DNA from: Sipunculus nudus
Lineage: Eukaryota; Annelida; Sipuncula; Golfingiida; Sipunculidae
Direction: 5' to 3'
Assembly: GCA_026874595.1 (NCBI GenBank)
Contig: CM049321.1
Span: 7,622,979-7,686,978 of the forward strand
Length of the DNA stretch: 64,000 nucleotides
Shown here: piece by piece, positions 25,446-36,560 of the stretch
Layout: each line of letters begins with the position of its first letter
Position numbering within the stretch: position 1 is the stretch's first letter
Notes under the pieces: generated by a model
Seen by the model: the letters and a program-made list of their open reading frames with translations, nothing else
What the model was told of the DNA's origin: nothing
Database searches by the model: none
Made by a program: the position numbers and the translations under genes

Positions 25446-26140
25446 ACCAAGAACTAGACTTAAACCATGGGATCAGAGAAAATGACTGAGATGCAGACCA
25501 TGGTAACTGAGACCATGGTATCCATGACTATGGGATCCTAGACCAAGATCGAGACCATGACTTAGATCGAGACTGTGGTAACTGAGACCATGGTATCCAT
25601 GACTATGGGATCCTAGACCAAGATCGAGACCATGACTTAGATCGAGATTATGGTAACTGAGACCATGGTATCCATGACCGTGGTATCCTAGACCAAGATC
25701 GAGACCATGACTTAGATTGAGATTATGGTTTCTGAGACCATGGTATCCATGACTATGGGATCCTAGACCAAGATCGAGACCATGACTTAGATCCAGACTA
25801 TGGTAACTGAGACCATGGTATCCATGACTATGGGATATCCTAGACAAAGATCGAGACCATGACTGAGATCGAGACTGTGGTAACCGAGACCATTTTATCC
25901 ATGACCATGATCATGGGAACCCTTACCAAGATCGAGACCATGACTGAGATCGAATCTATGGTAATTGACACCATGGTGATCATGACAATGGGATGCTAGA
26001 CCAAGATCGAGACCATGACTCCAGACTATGGTAACCGAGACGATGGTATCCGTGACCTTGACCATGGGAACACAGACCAAGATAGAGACCATTGGTTGCG
26101 ATCGTGGAATTCGAGACTGAGACCAAGACAGGACCCAATG
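25446..26140. repeat. 75-bp minisatellite
   Basis: The unit starts 'gaccaagatcgagaccatga', continues 'cttagatcgaga' and 'ggtaactgagaccatggtat' and ends 'gactatgggatccta', about 75 bases. It is built from smaller 'gagaccatg' subrepeats. At least five well-conserved units lie in 25480-25860, with more diverged units to about 26140. Because the period is a multiple of three, the minus strand has a 124-codon frame (25847-25473) repeating YHGLSYHSLDLSHGLDLG. I read this as a by-product of the period, not a gene. Confidence 0.75.
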
Positions 26141-27386
26141 AATCCGAGAACATATATTTTGAAATCCAAGATGGCTGCCATACAGACCACATGTATTTCT
26201 CTCCAAGTCATAAAGTAGAAAATGATACCTGTTTACAAATTCTACTATAATGATTAGCATATTTAACATATTTTATCTGCCTCCTGATCATTTGACATTA
26301 TGTGTGTTATGCCTTCAAAAATTAAAAAAAAAACTGTTTATTTTCCGGGGTCTGTTTTATTTCATGTTTAGGAGTAATCCTGCTTTCCCCTCTGTTCCAT
26401 GGTGTTATCCAACATTTTTTTTCACAAATGGGAAATATGTTTACACCATTCAAAACACAAATATACATACTTAAATGAACATATATACTTTGTTCAAGCC
26501 TTATTTCACATTTAAATGAAAAGAAATGTAATATTCTTAACCAAAATCATCTAAAAACTTTTCATTTGATGAAAGTTATTAAAAAGGGGTTTTCTTCCGT
26601 GGTTAAGCAGAACAAATACCAAATTTTTCCTTTATACTGAAATTCCACGTTTTCATTTAAACTTTTATATAATTTGTAAAATAAAAAACTGGTAGATTTA
26701 ATCATTACTTATAAATATCCCTCTCATGCAATGGCAAAACTCGCGAAAAGACTTAGGAAAGCACGGCTAAACGTTACATTCCATATGTGCGTATGCACTA
26801 CCTATGCGTAACGTATATGTATGGAGATAGGAATCGAACATATTATATTCTTTTGTATTTTCTCAGTATATGCGCATGCAGTACGTATAAGCGTATATAC
26901 TTTTGCGTATATGCAGCACGTATCGATAGCTCAGGTTAGCGATTGAAAACGCATACGCATGATAACGGACGGTTTTTTTTTTTAAACTTTGACTTCAGCG
27001 AAAAAAAAATCCTCTGGCAGATGATTTATCTTCTCTTGCAGCTTTATACTGTAAGCCCGATTTTAGCTGCACAGTAACTGCATACGCTTAGGTATGGATG
27101 GAATCACAGGCGTCCGTTTTCTTTACTCTGACTTGGACCTGAGGGTTTTGGATTCAGATTTGTATTCGGAATCAAAAGTCAGGACTCGGGATCGAAATTA
27201 AGCCTGGTCCAGCTCAAGTCCAGTAGAAAAAAAATTGTCATGTAACACTTTACTTTCAGATTCGAAAATCTACCATAGAAACTTATAAGTTCGAACTAAT
27301 GACAAAATCTTACAAAAACAAGTTTATATTATATTCCAAATCTCATTATCTTCATTCAATAACAAAGTAAAAATCGTGTGTAAATG
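26141..27386. other. Intergenic, repeat-bearing
   Basis: Apart from the dispersed repeat at 26745-26960 I see only AT-rich sequence with no supported exon. Confidence 0.4.
26745..26960 (+). repeat. Dispersed 'attccatatgtgcgtatgc' repeat, copy 1
   Basis: The blocks 'ttccatatgt', 'gcgtaacgtat', 'tatacttttgcgtata' and 'atgcag.acgtatcgat' recur in the same order at 33475-33660 in intron 3 of paralogue B. The strings are rich in CGTATGC-type near-palindromes. The class is unknown. Confidence 0.5.
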
Positions 27387-27968
27387 CACAGGCGCTTGAA
27401 CTCCTATTTATAATTAAGTCTTTATATGTCCATTGTTCTTAGAGATACTATGACGAAATCAAACAACCCAATAATAAAACGGTAAAACCGTGTTATCACT
27501 TGTTATATGACAAGGTGGTCAACTTTCGACGGCGGTCATTCCAGATTGGTTACGTTAGGTCATGCCACTTCGCATCACTTACCTGTCAACAAAGGCCGCT
27601 TCTGCCACCGTTTGGAATGGACGACGTCGAAATTTAGACATCACCACAAAAGATTATCCAGGTAGCTTGTATTGGTGGTTGAAACAATGGAAATTGGGAG
27701 GATTTGATTGTGAAACTCCTGTAGTATTGAACGATCATATGGATTAAGCATAAATGGAAAATAAAACGAGTACAAGCGGGTCGAGAATGTAACTTCCCTC
27801 ATTATCACAAGAACGGTTTTGGCTGAGTTACCTAATTTGTCATATTACCAGTGACAACACGGTATTACCGTTTTATTATTGGGTCGTTTGACATGAATTC
27901 GTCGTTTTATCTCTAAGAACACTGGAGATATGGAGACTTTATTAAAAAGGGGGAATCAAGTGCCTGTG
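27387..27968. mobile_element. Foldback/TIR DNA transposon with a 7-bp target duplication
   Basis: The left end CACAGGCGCTTGA and right end TCAAGTGCCTGTG are inverted. The inverted match continues inward for over 100 bases ('gttcttagagata', 'cccaataataaaacggta', 'ccgtgtt'). The direct repeat GTAAATG sits at 27380-27386 and again at 27969-27975. The interior has a 61-codon frame starting MPLRITYLSTKAA with no recognisable transposase motif. A 7-bp duplication does not decide the superfamily. Confidence 0.75.
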
Positions 27969-28679
27969 GTAAATGGATATATAGACAAGTGGTCTGATAA
28001 GACAGGCGGCCTTTCAGACAGGTTCCACTGTATTATTGAATTGAAATCATAGACAAAAAAAAATCTGCTCGAATTTCATGAAAAAAGGATGTCTTGCCAT
28101 CATGTTAGAGGGGGCTGCTAGCGTGATAGAAAATGTGTTAAGCCTGATTCGAAATGGCCGCAACCCTGAAAGTTGAGCAAGCAAGGTTGAGCAAAGAATA
28201 TACGCACAGGATCAGTGTATCATTTATAGTTTGTAAACAAGCTCTCATGTCCAAAAGGCTGTGTTAATTTAATGGCCACCCTAACGTCATGGTTAAGATG
28301 CACGAGGGCGGAGAACACACTCAACGAGGGCGGTGTCCGTGTCTCTCAGAATCGTAAACCATATCGTTAGTGTTATTAAAGAAACTGGCTCACAGTGAGC
28401 TAAAATATGGTCAACAGAAAGTCTGTTTTGTTTGGTACTGACTCCTTCATCATGTTTTGTTCAAATAAAATTATTCGGTATTCACTTTTTATTTAGAATA
28501 TTACCAGAAAACGAATCAATTAGTTATATCAATTGATATAGTATTGTTAACCAAATTTGTGTACGATTCACTATCTCGCGCGCGCAGACATTCACACACA
28601 CATACACACTATATACCTGTGTGTACGTACATACATTCATATAAGTAACTATTATTTAACATGAATCATTCTTTCTCTT

Positions 28680-28751
<72 letters not shown>

Positions 28752-28761
28752 TTCTTTTAGG
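27969..28761. other. Intergenic with long (TA)n tract
   Basis: Unique-looking AT-rich sequence is followed by a TA dinucleotide tract at about 28679-28745. No exon is supported. Confidence 0.45.
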
Positions 28762-29392
28762 ATGATATTGACGGCAATAAGCTGTTGTACTATGAGAATT
28801 ATTTTAATAGAGGAAATATTCGTGTATTAGACATATTAGATTGTGATAGACATGTAATGAAAGCGATTCCGAAAGCATGGCTGAAAAGAGACAATTTACG
28901 AAAATGATAAATGTGCAAACTGTAGCGGTGTCGAGATTCCAGAACACACTATTCATGTATGTCAAACAGTTAAAGTTTTATGGAATGAAATATTTTGTAT
29001 TTTGAGGAAAGCGTTCCCCAACATTGAACACCTAACTAGAACTTGTGATATATTATTTTGTGAAACAGGAATACTTGAGGCTGGACATTTTGTACTGATA
29101 ATCCTTCATTACATGTGGAACTGTAACATGAAACAGAAGAAAGTATGGACTCTAGAATGTTAAGAACGTAAGAAAACAACTTCAGAATTAGAAAAGAGTA
29201 TCAGCGCAAGGAATGGAAAGAGGACCCATTTGGGATATTAAATGGAAGGAAATTATAAAGCTGATCTAGTATAATAGTGCCTTCATCTTATATTTTCATA
29301 GTACATGTGTTTGTAAAGATGTCACGTGTCCTTATTTATTGTTGGTATTGTAAAGACTATTGTTGCATATTTTCGTTGTTAAATAAATGTTA
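28762..29392 (+). mobile_element. Degraded LINE 3' end with poly-A tail
   Basis: Broken frames read YYENYFNRGNIRVLDIL and AIPKAWLKRDNLRK, then after a frame change CANCSGVEIPEHTIHVC and WNEIFCILRKAFPNIEHL. The C-x2-C..H..C pattern and surrounding motifs are typical of LINE polymerase C-termini. The copy ends with AATAAA (about 29382) and an A run. Stops and frame shifts show it is dead. It is a different family from the one at 18195-19340. Confidence 0.65.
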
Positions 29393-29574
29393 AAAAAAAA
29401 ACAGTGAGAGGGCACAGAACAAAATACATTTAAAATGTAAATGTTTTGTAGATGCTCTTCCATTTCCTAAAGATTAAGTAGATTTTTCTCCATATAAAAA
29501 AATATATAGGACCAACAGAGATTTTTTCATTAACTGAAGTCAGACCCGCAATGACCTAAGAAATTTTAAATTAA

Positions 29575-29793
29575 ATTATAAACATATTTATATTACATGG
29601 ATTATACAAATAGTTATTATGACTAATCCAAGACTAGTGTCCAGAGGTGGAGGAAACCGGAGAACCCGGAGAAAACCACAAATCTTGGACGGGCAACTAC
29701 AACCCTTCTCTCATAGCCACGCGGGGATCGAACCTGGGTTCTCCAGCGGACAGAGCCGAGCGTTTTACCACTTAACTGTTCATTGAGTAATGT
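29575..29793 (-). repeat. tRNA-derived SINE, family 1, minus strand, near full length
   Basis: The reverse complement reads A box 'agttaagtggtaaaacgctc', B box 'ggttcgatcccc', then 'ggttttctccgggttctccg' and the tail 'aactatttgtataatccatg'. It ends just upstream of the conserved promoter block of paralogue B. Confidence 0.75.
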
Positions 29794-29801
29794 GTTTGTC
29801 C

Positions 29802-29962
29802 AGTGAACCACGTAAAATAACGTTACTTTGACACACGCCCGTCATACCTGGATGAAACTGACACCGGGGTGTTGCCATGGAGCTTGATTTCACATCTCGT
29901 GTCGCCACCAGAAACAGCCTGAAACATCCTTGGCCCAAATGAGAACTTGAGGATATTTTGCA
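29802..29962 (+). promoter_or_regulatory. Conserved upstream block (promoter/5' UTR) of paralogue B
   Basis: This aligns with 38370-38521 upstream of paralogue C: 'agtgaacca', 'gtcatac', 'ggagcttga.ttcacatctc' and 'catccttg.cccaaatgaga' occur in the same order and spacing, right up to the shared start ATGGACGTTTC. The exact transcription start is not determined. Confidence 0.55.
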
Positions 29963-31076
29963 ATGGACGTTTCTCGTAACTGTGTGAGGACTGTGTGTTT
30001 GTTTATTTTGTTATTCCTTCACTTCTGCTCATCGGATCCTCGCAAATATGACCGACAAAAAAGGATCATCGCAGGTAAATTATACACAAAGAATAAATCA
30101 TTAAGACCTGTTTTCACAAGTATGAATACATTATTATCACATTTAGGATGCTCAGTGATCATAAATGAACACGCGGTAAAAAAAGAATTTGATAAACCTA
30201 TTTCATAATAATTTGCCGTTAAGTATTATCTTCAAAACAGTTTAACTATTCTAGCAGCAGTAGTAGTAGCAGAACCGATGTGAAAAATTATTATTTTTTT
30301 TTTGTAATTGATATTGTAGCTTTGCTGGAATACTACTACTACTACTACTTCTACTTCTACTTCTACTACTACATCTAATAATGATAATAATAATAATAAT
30401 ATTAATGTTAATAATAATAGAAATAGTAAATAAATATAATATAATAATGTTAATAATAAAAATAATAACAATAATAATAATAATAACAATTATAATAATA
30501 ATAATAGCAATAGTTGTAGTAGTAGTTGTTGTTGTTTATTTGTAATAGTAGTACTATTCTGTCTTGATTTATCATCATTTATATTAATGTTTACATTATA
30601 ATTTAACAGGTCACGACGCCCCACCTGGCGTGTTCACGTGGTCAGCACAGATTCATAACAACCTCAAATATAACTGTGGAGGCGCTCTCGTCACTCCTAA
30701 CCACGTGATCACCGCCAAGCATTGCGTCGAAACACCCTCACTGCGAAAAGGACTAAAGTAAGCATCCTAATTAGAAGATAAACTCATTAAATATATCCCC
30801 CTCCCCCCCCCCCCCAAAAAAAAAAGAAAATAGCAAGGGGGGATGGATAATGCTATCAGGCCCCCTGATATTCAGAGAATAATGTTTATTTATTGGACAT
30901 GAAATAAATTAATGATTACAAATTTAGACTTTGGTGTCATTTATGAGTTTCCTATATAATAATAAATATTTAAACCTAGTTTAGAATTAAACTAAACTGC
31001 GACAAAAAAAAAAACTATATTTTTTTAAACCTTATACTCAATTGTAATATATTTGAAATGTGTCACAAAGACACTA

Positions 31077-31150
<74 letters not shown>

Positions 31151-34100
31151 TATAAAAATGTTGACTCAACTTTGATTGCCCTCCTACGCCCGCGAGTCAA
31201 CCCCCTACACTTAAAGATAATTTGAAGCCACTGGATAGGTTTAGCATCTAAGGTACATACAGAGACTCTAGATGACTATGAATAAGTGTTTAACTTATTT
31301 TACAACAGTGATTGAAATTGGTTATTATTCTCTTACACTTAAAAACTATCATAGATGCGTTTGTAAACATGGTTGTTACTATGACCAGAGACGATTTGTT
31401 GAAGGTTCATCATGAAAGGTAATTCTCTGTTATATAACTTATTATATAAAAACTTATAATATAAATATTAGCTTTTCTCTTGGACAGGTTCCTCGTGGTA
31501 AACGCGGGTTCAGTAACCTCACGAATAAACTTAAAGAAACAAACACTATTCATTCAGTAACCCTAAAAACCTAATAATAACCGTTGAGGTTAAAAACTTC
31601 TAAATCAATAACCCCAAGAGTAACCTTTGAGGACCAAAACCATGAAATCAATAACCCAATATATCCTTTGAAGAATATCCTTTGAAGGCAAAACTACAAA
31701 ATATTTAACGATACAAATAGCTTAGAAGAAAAAATAGAAATCTGTATCCCCACAAAAATATTGATGCAAAATCATGAAATAATAACCTTATGATTAACGT
31801 TTAAAGCTTAAACCAGAAAATCATGTACCTTTGGATAACCCTTGAAAGCAAAACAACGAAATCAAAAACCAAAAGAATGTCCCTTGAAAAAAATAGAATT
31901 TTCAATTACACCTTCAGCCAGCAGACACATGCTTTCAGGTCAAGCAAAAGTATTCCTCAATCTCATTATATTATCATATAACACATTTGCCTACGAAAAA
32001 AAATATTAATATAGATTTTATATAATCAGAACCCATTTTCTGTAGAAAAAAACTGTTTATGAACATTGAACCGGAAATGACATCATCCACAGGGAAAACC
32101 CCTGAGACTAAAATTTCTATAGATCTCGTCAAAGGCTTTGTATTCCCGACACTGTCAGCACCATTTTTTCAAGGAAGAATTAAAACAACATGTATTGCTA
32201 GATTTAAGTCATTTCTAAAGTTTGCTTGTGAGGTCACACCTTGCACATGCCAAGCACTTCAGAACCCAACCTCTGTTCTGGTTGAAAATCTCCATACACA
32301 AAACATCAACACGTGCTATTATATTTACCTAACCTGTAATCTTTCTTGCAGAGTTGTTCTTGGCGACTACCAGCGGTCAGTTCCAGAGGGTACCGAACAG
32401 GAGAGAGGGGTTAAAACCATTCAGATGCATAAACGTATGGACGTGGCCATACTGACATTGAATGAGTCAGCAGTTTTGAATGAAAACGTGACTCTCATCA
32501 AAATGGAGCAGGCGAAACTTCGGACGGGCATGGATGTCATCGCTTCCGGTTGGGGGCAGACGGTGGGTGATAATCAGACCTCGCACGCAGATATACTCCA
32601 GTATTTGCAAACTCAGATAGTCAGTCCCTCAGAATGTCTAAAAGAATTTCCTCTACTTTCGTACGGCTTCAAATGCATCGGGGTTAAAGGTCCTACCTAC
32701 AGCAATGTCTGTCATGGCGACTCGGGAGGGCCCGTGGTGTACTCGGCAGGTGACGACCGCGGCTACATGTTAGCCGGCATAGTGTCGGGGGGACATCGGA
32801 ACTGCCCGGAAACTAGCCGTTACGCCGCCATAAATAGGGTAGATCGGTTCATAAGTTGGGCCTTTGATACAGTAGGCTGCGAAATTCCCGGTAAGTCCTT
32901 TTTTATACAACATTTTTAATCCTCAATACCGACTTTTTTGTTTTTCCGGTGTGTGTGTGTGTGTGTGTATGTGTGTGTGTGTGTTAGCCAATCCTGCTGC
33001 AGTGTACAAATCTAACCCAAATGACCTTTCACCTCTCTTCTACTGCGGTAATCTGTTTTTGAGCACTTGGTGGGAAAAGTTATTTGTTTCAGAAGCGGAT
33101 CCGGAGGTCCACCCACACCCACCCCTTCTTTTCTCAGCCACAACAGCCTTTTTTGAAGCGGATATTTTCCCCAGGTTTTGTCATTAGTCCTCCCAGGTTA
33201 AACACCTCCTGTTCCTTAATCCAAGATCCGCCTCTGCCCCGTTTCAAATTTTCATGGGCCACTGCGGCTGTGGACTTGAAATCTATATACAATTTATTTA
33301 ACGCCATTATGTTCCGGCCGGTAAGGGGGGATGGGTACCGGCTGTAATATAATTGGTAGCTGATATCAAGATTTTCATCGTAATGCGGGTATCGGTGTGT
33401 GTGTGTGTGAGAGTGTCGGCAATGGTGGATCATATGTTTAACGTACCTAACTATATCTGATTTTTACTCTTAAAGGTAGCATTCCATATGTAAGTAGTGC
33501 GTATGCGTTACGTATGGTATGCAGTTAGGGATCGCAACAAATTATAGTCTCTTTTAGTGATTCTATATATGCTTATGGATACACTGGTACATATGGGTAT
33601 ATACGTAAGCGTATGCAGTATGTTTCGATCTCTCAAGGTTTTGATTGACGCATCAAAATTTAAAAAAAAATATAGTTTATGTCCTAAAGAAGAAGCCCTA
33701 TAGTCTCTGTCCTATAGTCTATGTCAAATAGTCTCTGCCCTATAGTCTATGTCAAATAGTCTATGCCCTATAGTCTATGTCCCATAGTCTTTGTCCTATA
33801 GTCTCTGTCCTATATTCCATGTTCTATAGTCTCTGGTAGTCTATGTCCTATAGTCTTTGTCCTATAGTCTCTGTCCTATAGTCCATGTTCTATAGTCTCT
33901 GGTAGTTTATGTCCTATAGTCTCTGTCCTATAGTCTCTGTCCTATAGTCCATGTTCTATAGTCTCTGGTAGTCTCTGCCCTATAGTCTAGATCTCACATT
34001 CCCTTCCCTATAGTCTTTGTCCTTTGTCATACCCCTACAACACTATAATTCACGATGCTTTTCGGCAGGGTCCTGGTCACCATGGTACAATGACGGACCT

Positions 34101-35290
34101 CCGTCAAGCTGGAATGGTAATGAGGCCGAGAGATGGAAATCTATCAGACCGGTAGGTACACTGTTCAGGGGTAAGACCTATTAGAAGTGGTTCTCGCCGG
34201 AACCGAATATGGTCTTATATAATGGATTGTGTGGAGAACATTAAATAATTACTGAAAGGATGTTCGGTGATTCCTTTGAATAACAGTTATAAAAGTAAGA
34301 TCAAAATTTTAAAATATATGTATTGTTGTTATTCGGAGTATATATAGTAGTAATAGTAGTAGTATGATGATGTATTTTATGTATAATCTGAATAATAACG
34401 ATATTGTTATATTTTCCATTTTTATTTTCAAATTAATAACCTGGTTATGAGTTATTAGTAACAATCTTAGTGTAAGGAGAAGTAGTAATAATGGTAGTAG
34501 TTATGGTAATCGTAGTAGTAGTAGTAATAATAGTAGTTTGATTATTTGTTGTTGTAGTCGTCTATCTAGTGCTAATAGGCAATAGTAGTAGTAGCAGTAG
34601 TAGCAGTAGTAGGCCTAGTAGCAGTAGAAGTAGTATTAGTAGTAGTAGTAGTAGCAGTAGAAGTAGTAGTAGTAGTAGTAGCAGTAGTAGTAGTAGCAGT
34701 AGTAGGCCTAGTAGCAGTAGAAGTAGTATTAGTAGTAGTAGTAGTAGCAGTAGAAGTAGTAGTAGTAGTAGTAGTAGCAGTAGAAGTAGTATTAGTAGTA
34801 GTAGTAGTAGCAGTAGAAGTAGTAGTAGTAGTAGTAGTAGCAGTAGTAGTAGTGGCAGTAGTAGCAGTAGTAGTAGTAGCAGTAGTAGTAGTAGTAGCAG
34901 TAGAAGTAGTAGTAGTAGTAGTAGTAGCAGTAGTAGTAGTAGCAGTAGTAGCAGTAGTAGTAGTAGCAGTAGTAGCAGTAGTAGCAGTAGCAGTAATAGC
35001 AGTAGCTAAAGTAGTAGTAACATTAGTAGCACCGTAGTAACATCACATGCATTATCCTTATTATCATTTAGAGACCCTGCGATGGACGTAAGCCACTCTG
35101 TGCGGAGTGCGAGCCCGTGCCCACGGGGGAGTGTAGTGACCTGTCCGGACACTGCGCTAAAACACAGGTCTACAAATGTAACTGGGCTGGACTGTCATGC
35201 TCTGCACAGAGGCAGCAGCTGAAGGAGAACAGCCAGACAGAGAGATGTCCGTGCTGTGACTACAGAGTCAGGTTTAAATGTCCGCTGTAG
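29963..35290 (+). CDS. Paralogue B: secreted serine protease with C-terminal mucin WxxW/CysD-like domain (5 exons, 366 aa)
   Basis: Exons are 29963-30074, 30610-30757, 32352-32890, 34069-34151 and 35072-35290, all GT-AG, phases 1-2-1-0. The signal peptide is VCLFILLFLHFCSS. The propeptide ends RQKR before IIAG (Ile35). The triad is His75 (ITAKHC), Asp117 (MDVAI) and Ser211 (CHGDSGGP). Cys pairs fit 42-58, 168-182 and 191-220 of chymotrypsin. Position 189 is Asn205, 216 is Gly and 226 is Ala, so the pocket is unlike trypsin; Ser214 is kept. Exon 4 gives WSPWYND and exon 5 (from residue 295) gives LCAEC, YKCNWAGLSC and CPCCDYRVRFKCP, matching the W-x-x-W, IEC, GLVC and CLDYEVRFLC pattern of Mucin2_WxxW/CysD domains. 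That domain is known from MUC2, MUC5 and CILP, where it is tied to mucus or matrix. Likely extracellular. Confidence 0.92.
30300..30545. repeat. Trinucleotide microsatellites in intron 1 of B
   Basis: Mixed (TAC)n, (TTC)n, (AAT)n and (AGT)n tracts lie before the acceptor at 30609. The minus-strand Leu-rich frame they create is not a gene. Confidence 0.7.
31080..31150. repeat. (CT)n-(TA)n-(TG)n microsatellite in intron 2 of B
   Basis: Three consecutive dinucleotide tracts: CT at about 31080-31117, TA to about 31136, then TG. Confidence 0.8.
31490..31910. repeat. Degenerate tandem repeat of about 30-35 bp in intron 2 of B
   Basis: The unit resembles 'aaatcaataacccca' + 'taacctttgaaggcaaaacc'. 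Around ten diverged units are visible (for example 31590, 31640, 31670, 31850). The frame at 32059-32351 upstream of exon 3 is intronic read-through. Confidence 0.5.
33475..33660 (+). repeat. Dispersed 'attccatatgt' repeat, copy 2 (intron 3 of B)
   Basis: This matches 26745-26960: 'attccatatgtaagtag', 'gcgtatgcgttacgtatg', 'gggtatatacgtaagcgta' and 'tgcagtatgtttcgat'. Confidence 0.5.
33690..34030. repeat. 14-bp minisatellite in intron 3 of B
   Basis: The unit is 'tatagtctctgtcc' with variants (tatgtc, tttgtc, catgtt), more than 20 copies, ending about 40 bases before the exon 4 acceptor at 34068. There is no spacer/repeat alternation, so it is not a CRISPR-like array. Confidence 0.8.
34490..35035. 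repeat. (AGT/AGC)n microsatellite in intron 4 of B
   Basis: An almost pure trinucleotide tract with internal larger duplications (the block 'aggcctagtagcagtagaag' occurs twice). Its poly-Ser frame (34569-35009) lies between exon 4 and exon 5 and has no splice sites, so it is not coding. Confidence 0.85.
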
Positions 35291-36169
35291 TCGGCGTTGC
35301 GTCACCACACACAGTAGGCGGGCAAACTTCACCAAGTGTCGCGGGCACAAACTGTTTGTGTTTACAACTAAGATATATATCCTTAAATAATCCTGATCGC
35401 AGTTTTGGATAACGAGAATTGAACCACACGTTACTCAGAGAGCACATACCTTTACTCTAGGTCTTATCATTAATCAAATGAGCTTTTCTTCACTCGGAAT
35501 TAATATGTTTTACAGCATTTAAGTTTTCGAGAAAAAAAGTCAAGGCTGCTTGTGTAATTTCCTTCTTCAAATACCTTGACAGGTATAAACTCTACCATTT
35601 TTTTTTTCAATCCAGCTGCTCAAAAAATAAACCAGTTCGTGTGCAGGGTTGGATGTGTCTGTCTGTCTGTGGGGGAAGGGGGGGGGGGGGTCCTGTGTGT
35701 GGCTTACATTACTGCGGAGATGGCAATGCCCAAGAAAGTGAGATAGCTCATTATGAATTTTTGCTTGTGGAAAGGTCAATATAAGATAAATATATATCAG
35801 TTTATGCAAAATCATAATTAAAAATGTGTTGACTGATGGTAAAACGTGATTTTGGAAACATCCACTGGACCTTAAAGCCCAGTCTCTGGCTCCCTCCGCG
35901 GTATCGTTACAAATACATCACCATGACAACTATTCTCTAACCTATTTTACTATTAATAGATAATACAACAGGTGAACATTTCGTTGCATGGGCCATAGAA
36001 ATACAAATGAATAGCTAAAGATAATTTTATAATTAATAAGCAAACAGGTAAGACAAATGTTTATTTCAAACCCTACATAACACATCTTGTGTAAATATAA
36101 TCAGATTAGGTTTGTTAATGTTCAAGGAGGAAATGAACATTTTATAATTAGAATATCTGTCTCTATGAA

Positions 36170-36560
36170 GCTGCCCTCTGTCTTGATATTTAGCAGTCGT
36201 AGTTGCCGTCGAATGGCTCTGCGATTGCCCCTCCGAAAAAATGGAGATATCTCGGGATATGTGGAGAAAAGAGGAAAATAACCCCCCTTAGGACACACTG
36301 ACACACTTTGCATCATTCCCTACAACCCCCCCTCGCCCCGGCTTGCGACCACCCCACAATTGCGACCAACTCCACAATAAAGACCACTGTTCTTGGTCCC
36401 GAAAAAAATGAACCTAGAATTTCACAAATATGACGATCCCGTATTTACGACCACATCCGTCGGGCCCAAAGCTTTTCGTAGTTGTGGGGTTCAACTGTAT
36501 ATCTGTGGCCAGGCAACAGGATGATCAGTGACAAAAGTCCTGTCAATTATAACATACAAT
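36170..36560 (+). repeat. Dispersed 'taggacacact' repeat, copy 3, interrupted by a MITE
   Basis: The left part has 'ctgccctctgtcttgat', 'atatctcgggatatgtgga' and 'accccccttaggacacact'. The right part has 'gtgacaaaagtcctgtcaat'. Between them sits the element at 36323-36497, so the MITE inserted into an older repeat. Confidence 0.55.
36323..36497. mobile_element. Degenerate Tigger/pogo-like MITE
   Basis: The interior has 'gcgaccaccccacaattgcg' and the right end 'gtggggttcaactg' before TA. Its form resembles 4948-5124. Confidence 0.5.

Noticed and set aside
30232-30489. Poly-Leu minus-strand frame
   Set aside because: It comes from trinucleotide repeats in intron 1 of paralogue B.
32059-32351. 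N-terminal extension of the exon 3 frame of paralogue B
   Set aside because: An open frame continues upstream of the acceptor CAG at 32349-32351, but paralogues A, C and D all begin exon 3 at the equivalent base and the extension has no homology.
33690-34030. CRISPR-like array
   Set aside because: Short units repeat back to back without unique spacers, in an intron of an animal gene.
34569-35009. 146-codon poly-Ser open frame
   Set aside because: It is the translation of an AGT/AGC microsatellite inside intron 4 of paralogue B, with no splice sites or conserved counterpart in the other paralogues.
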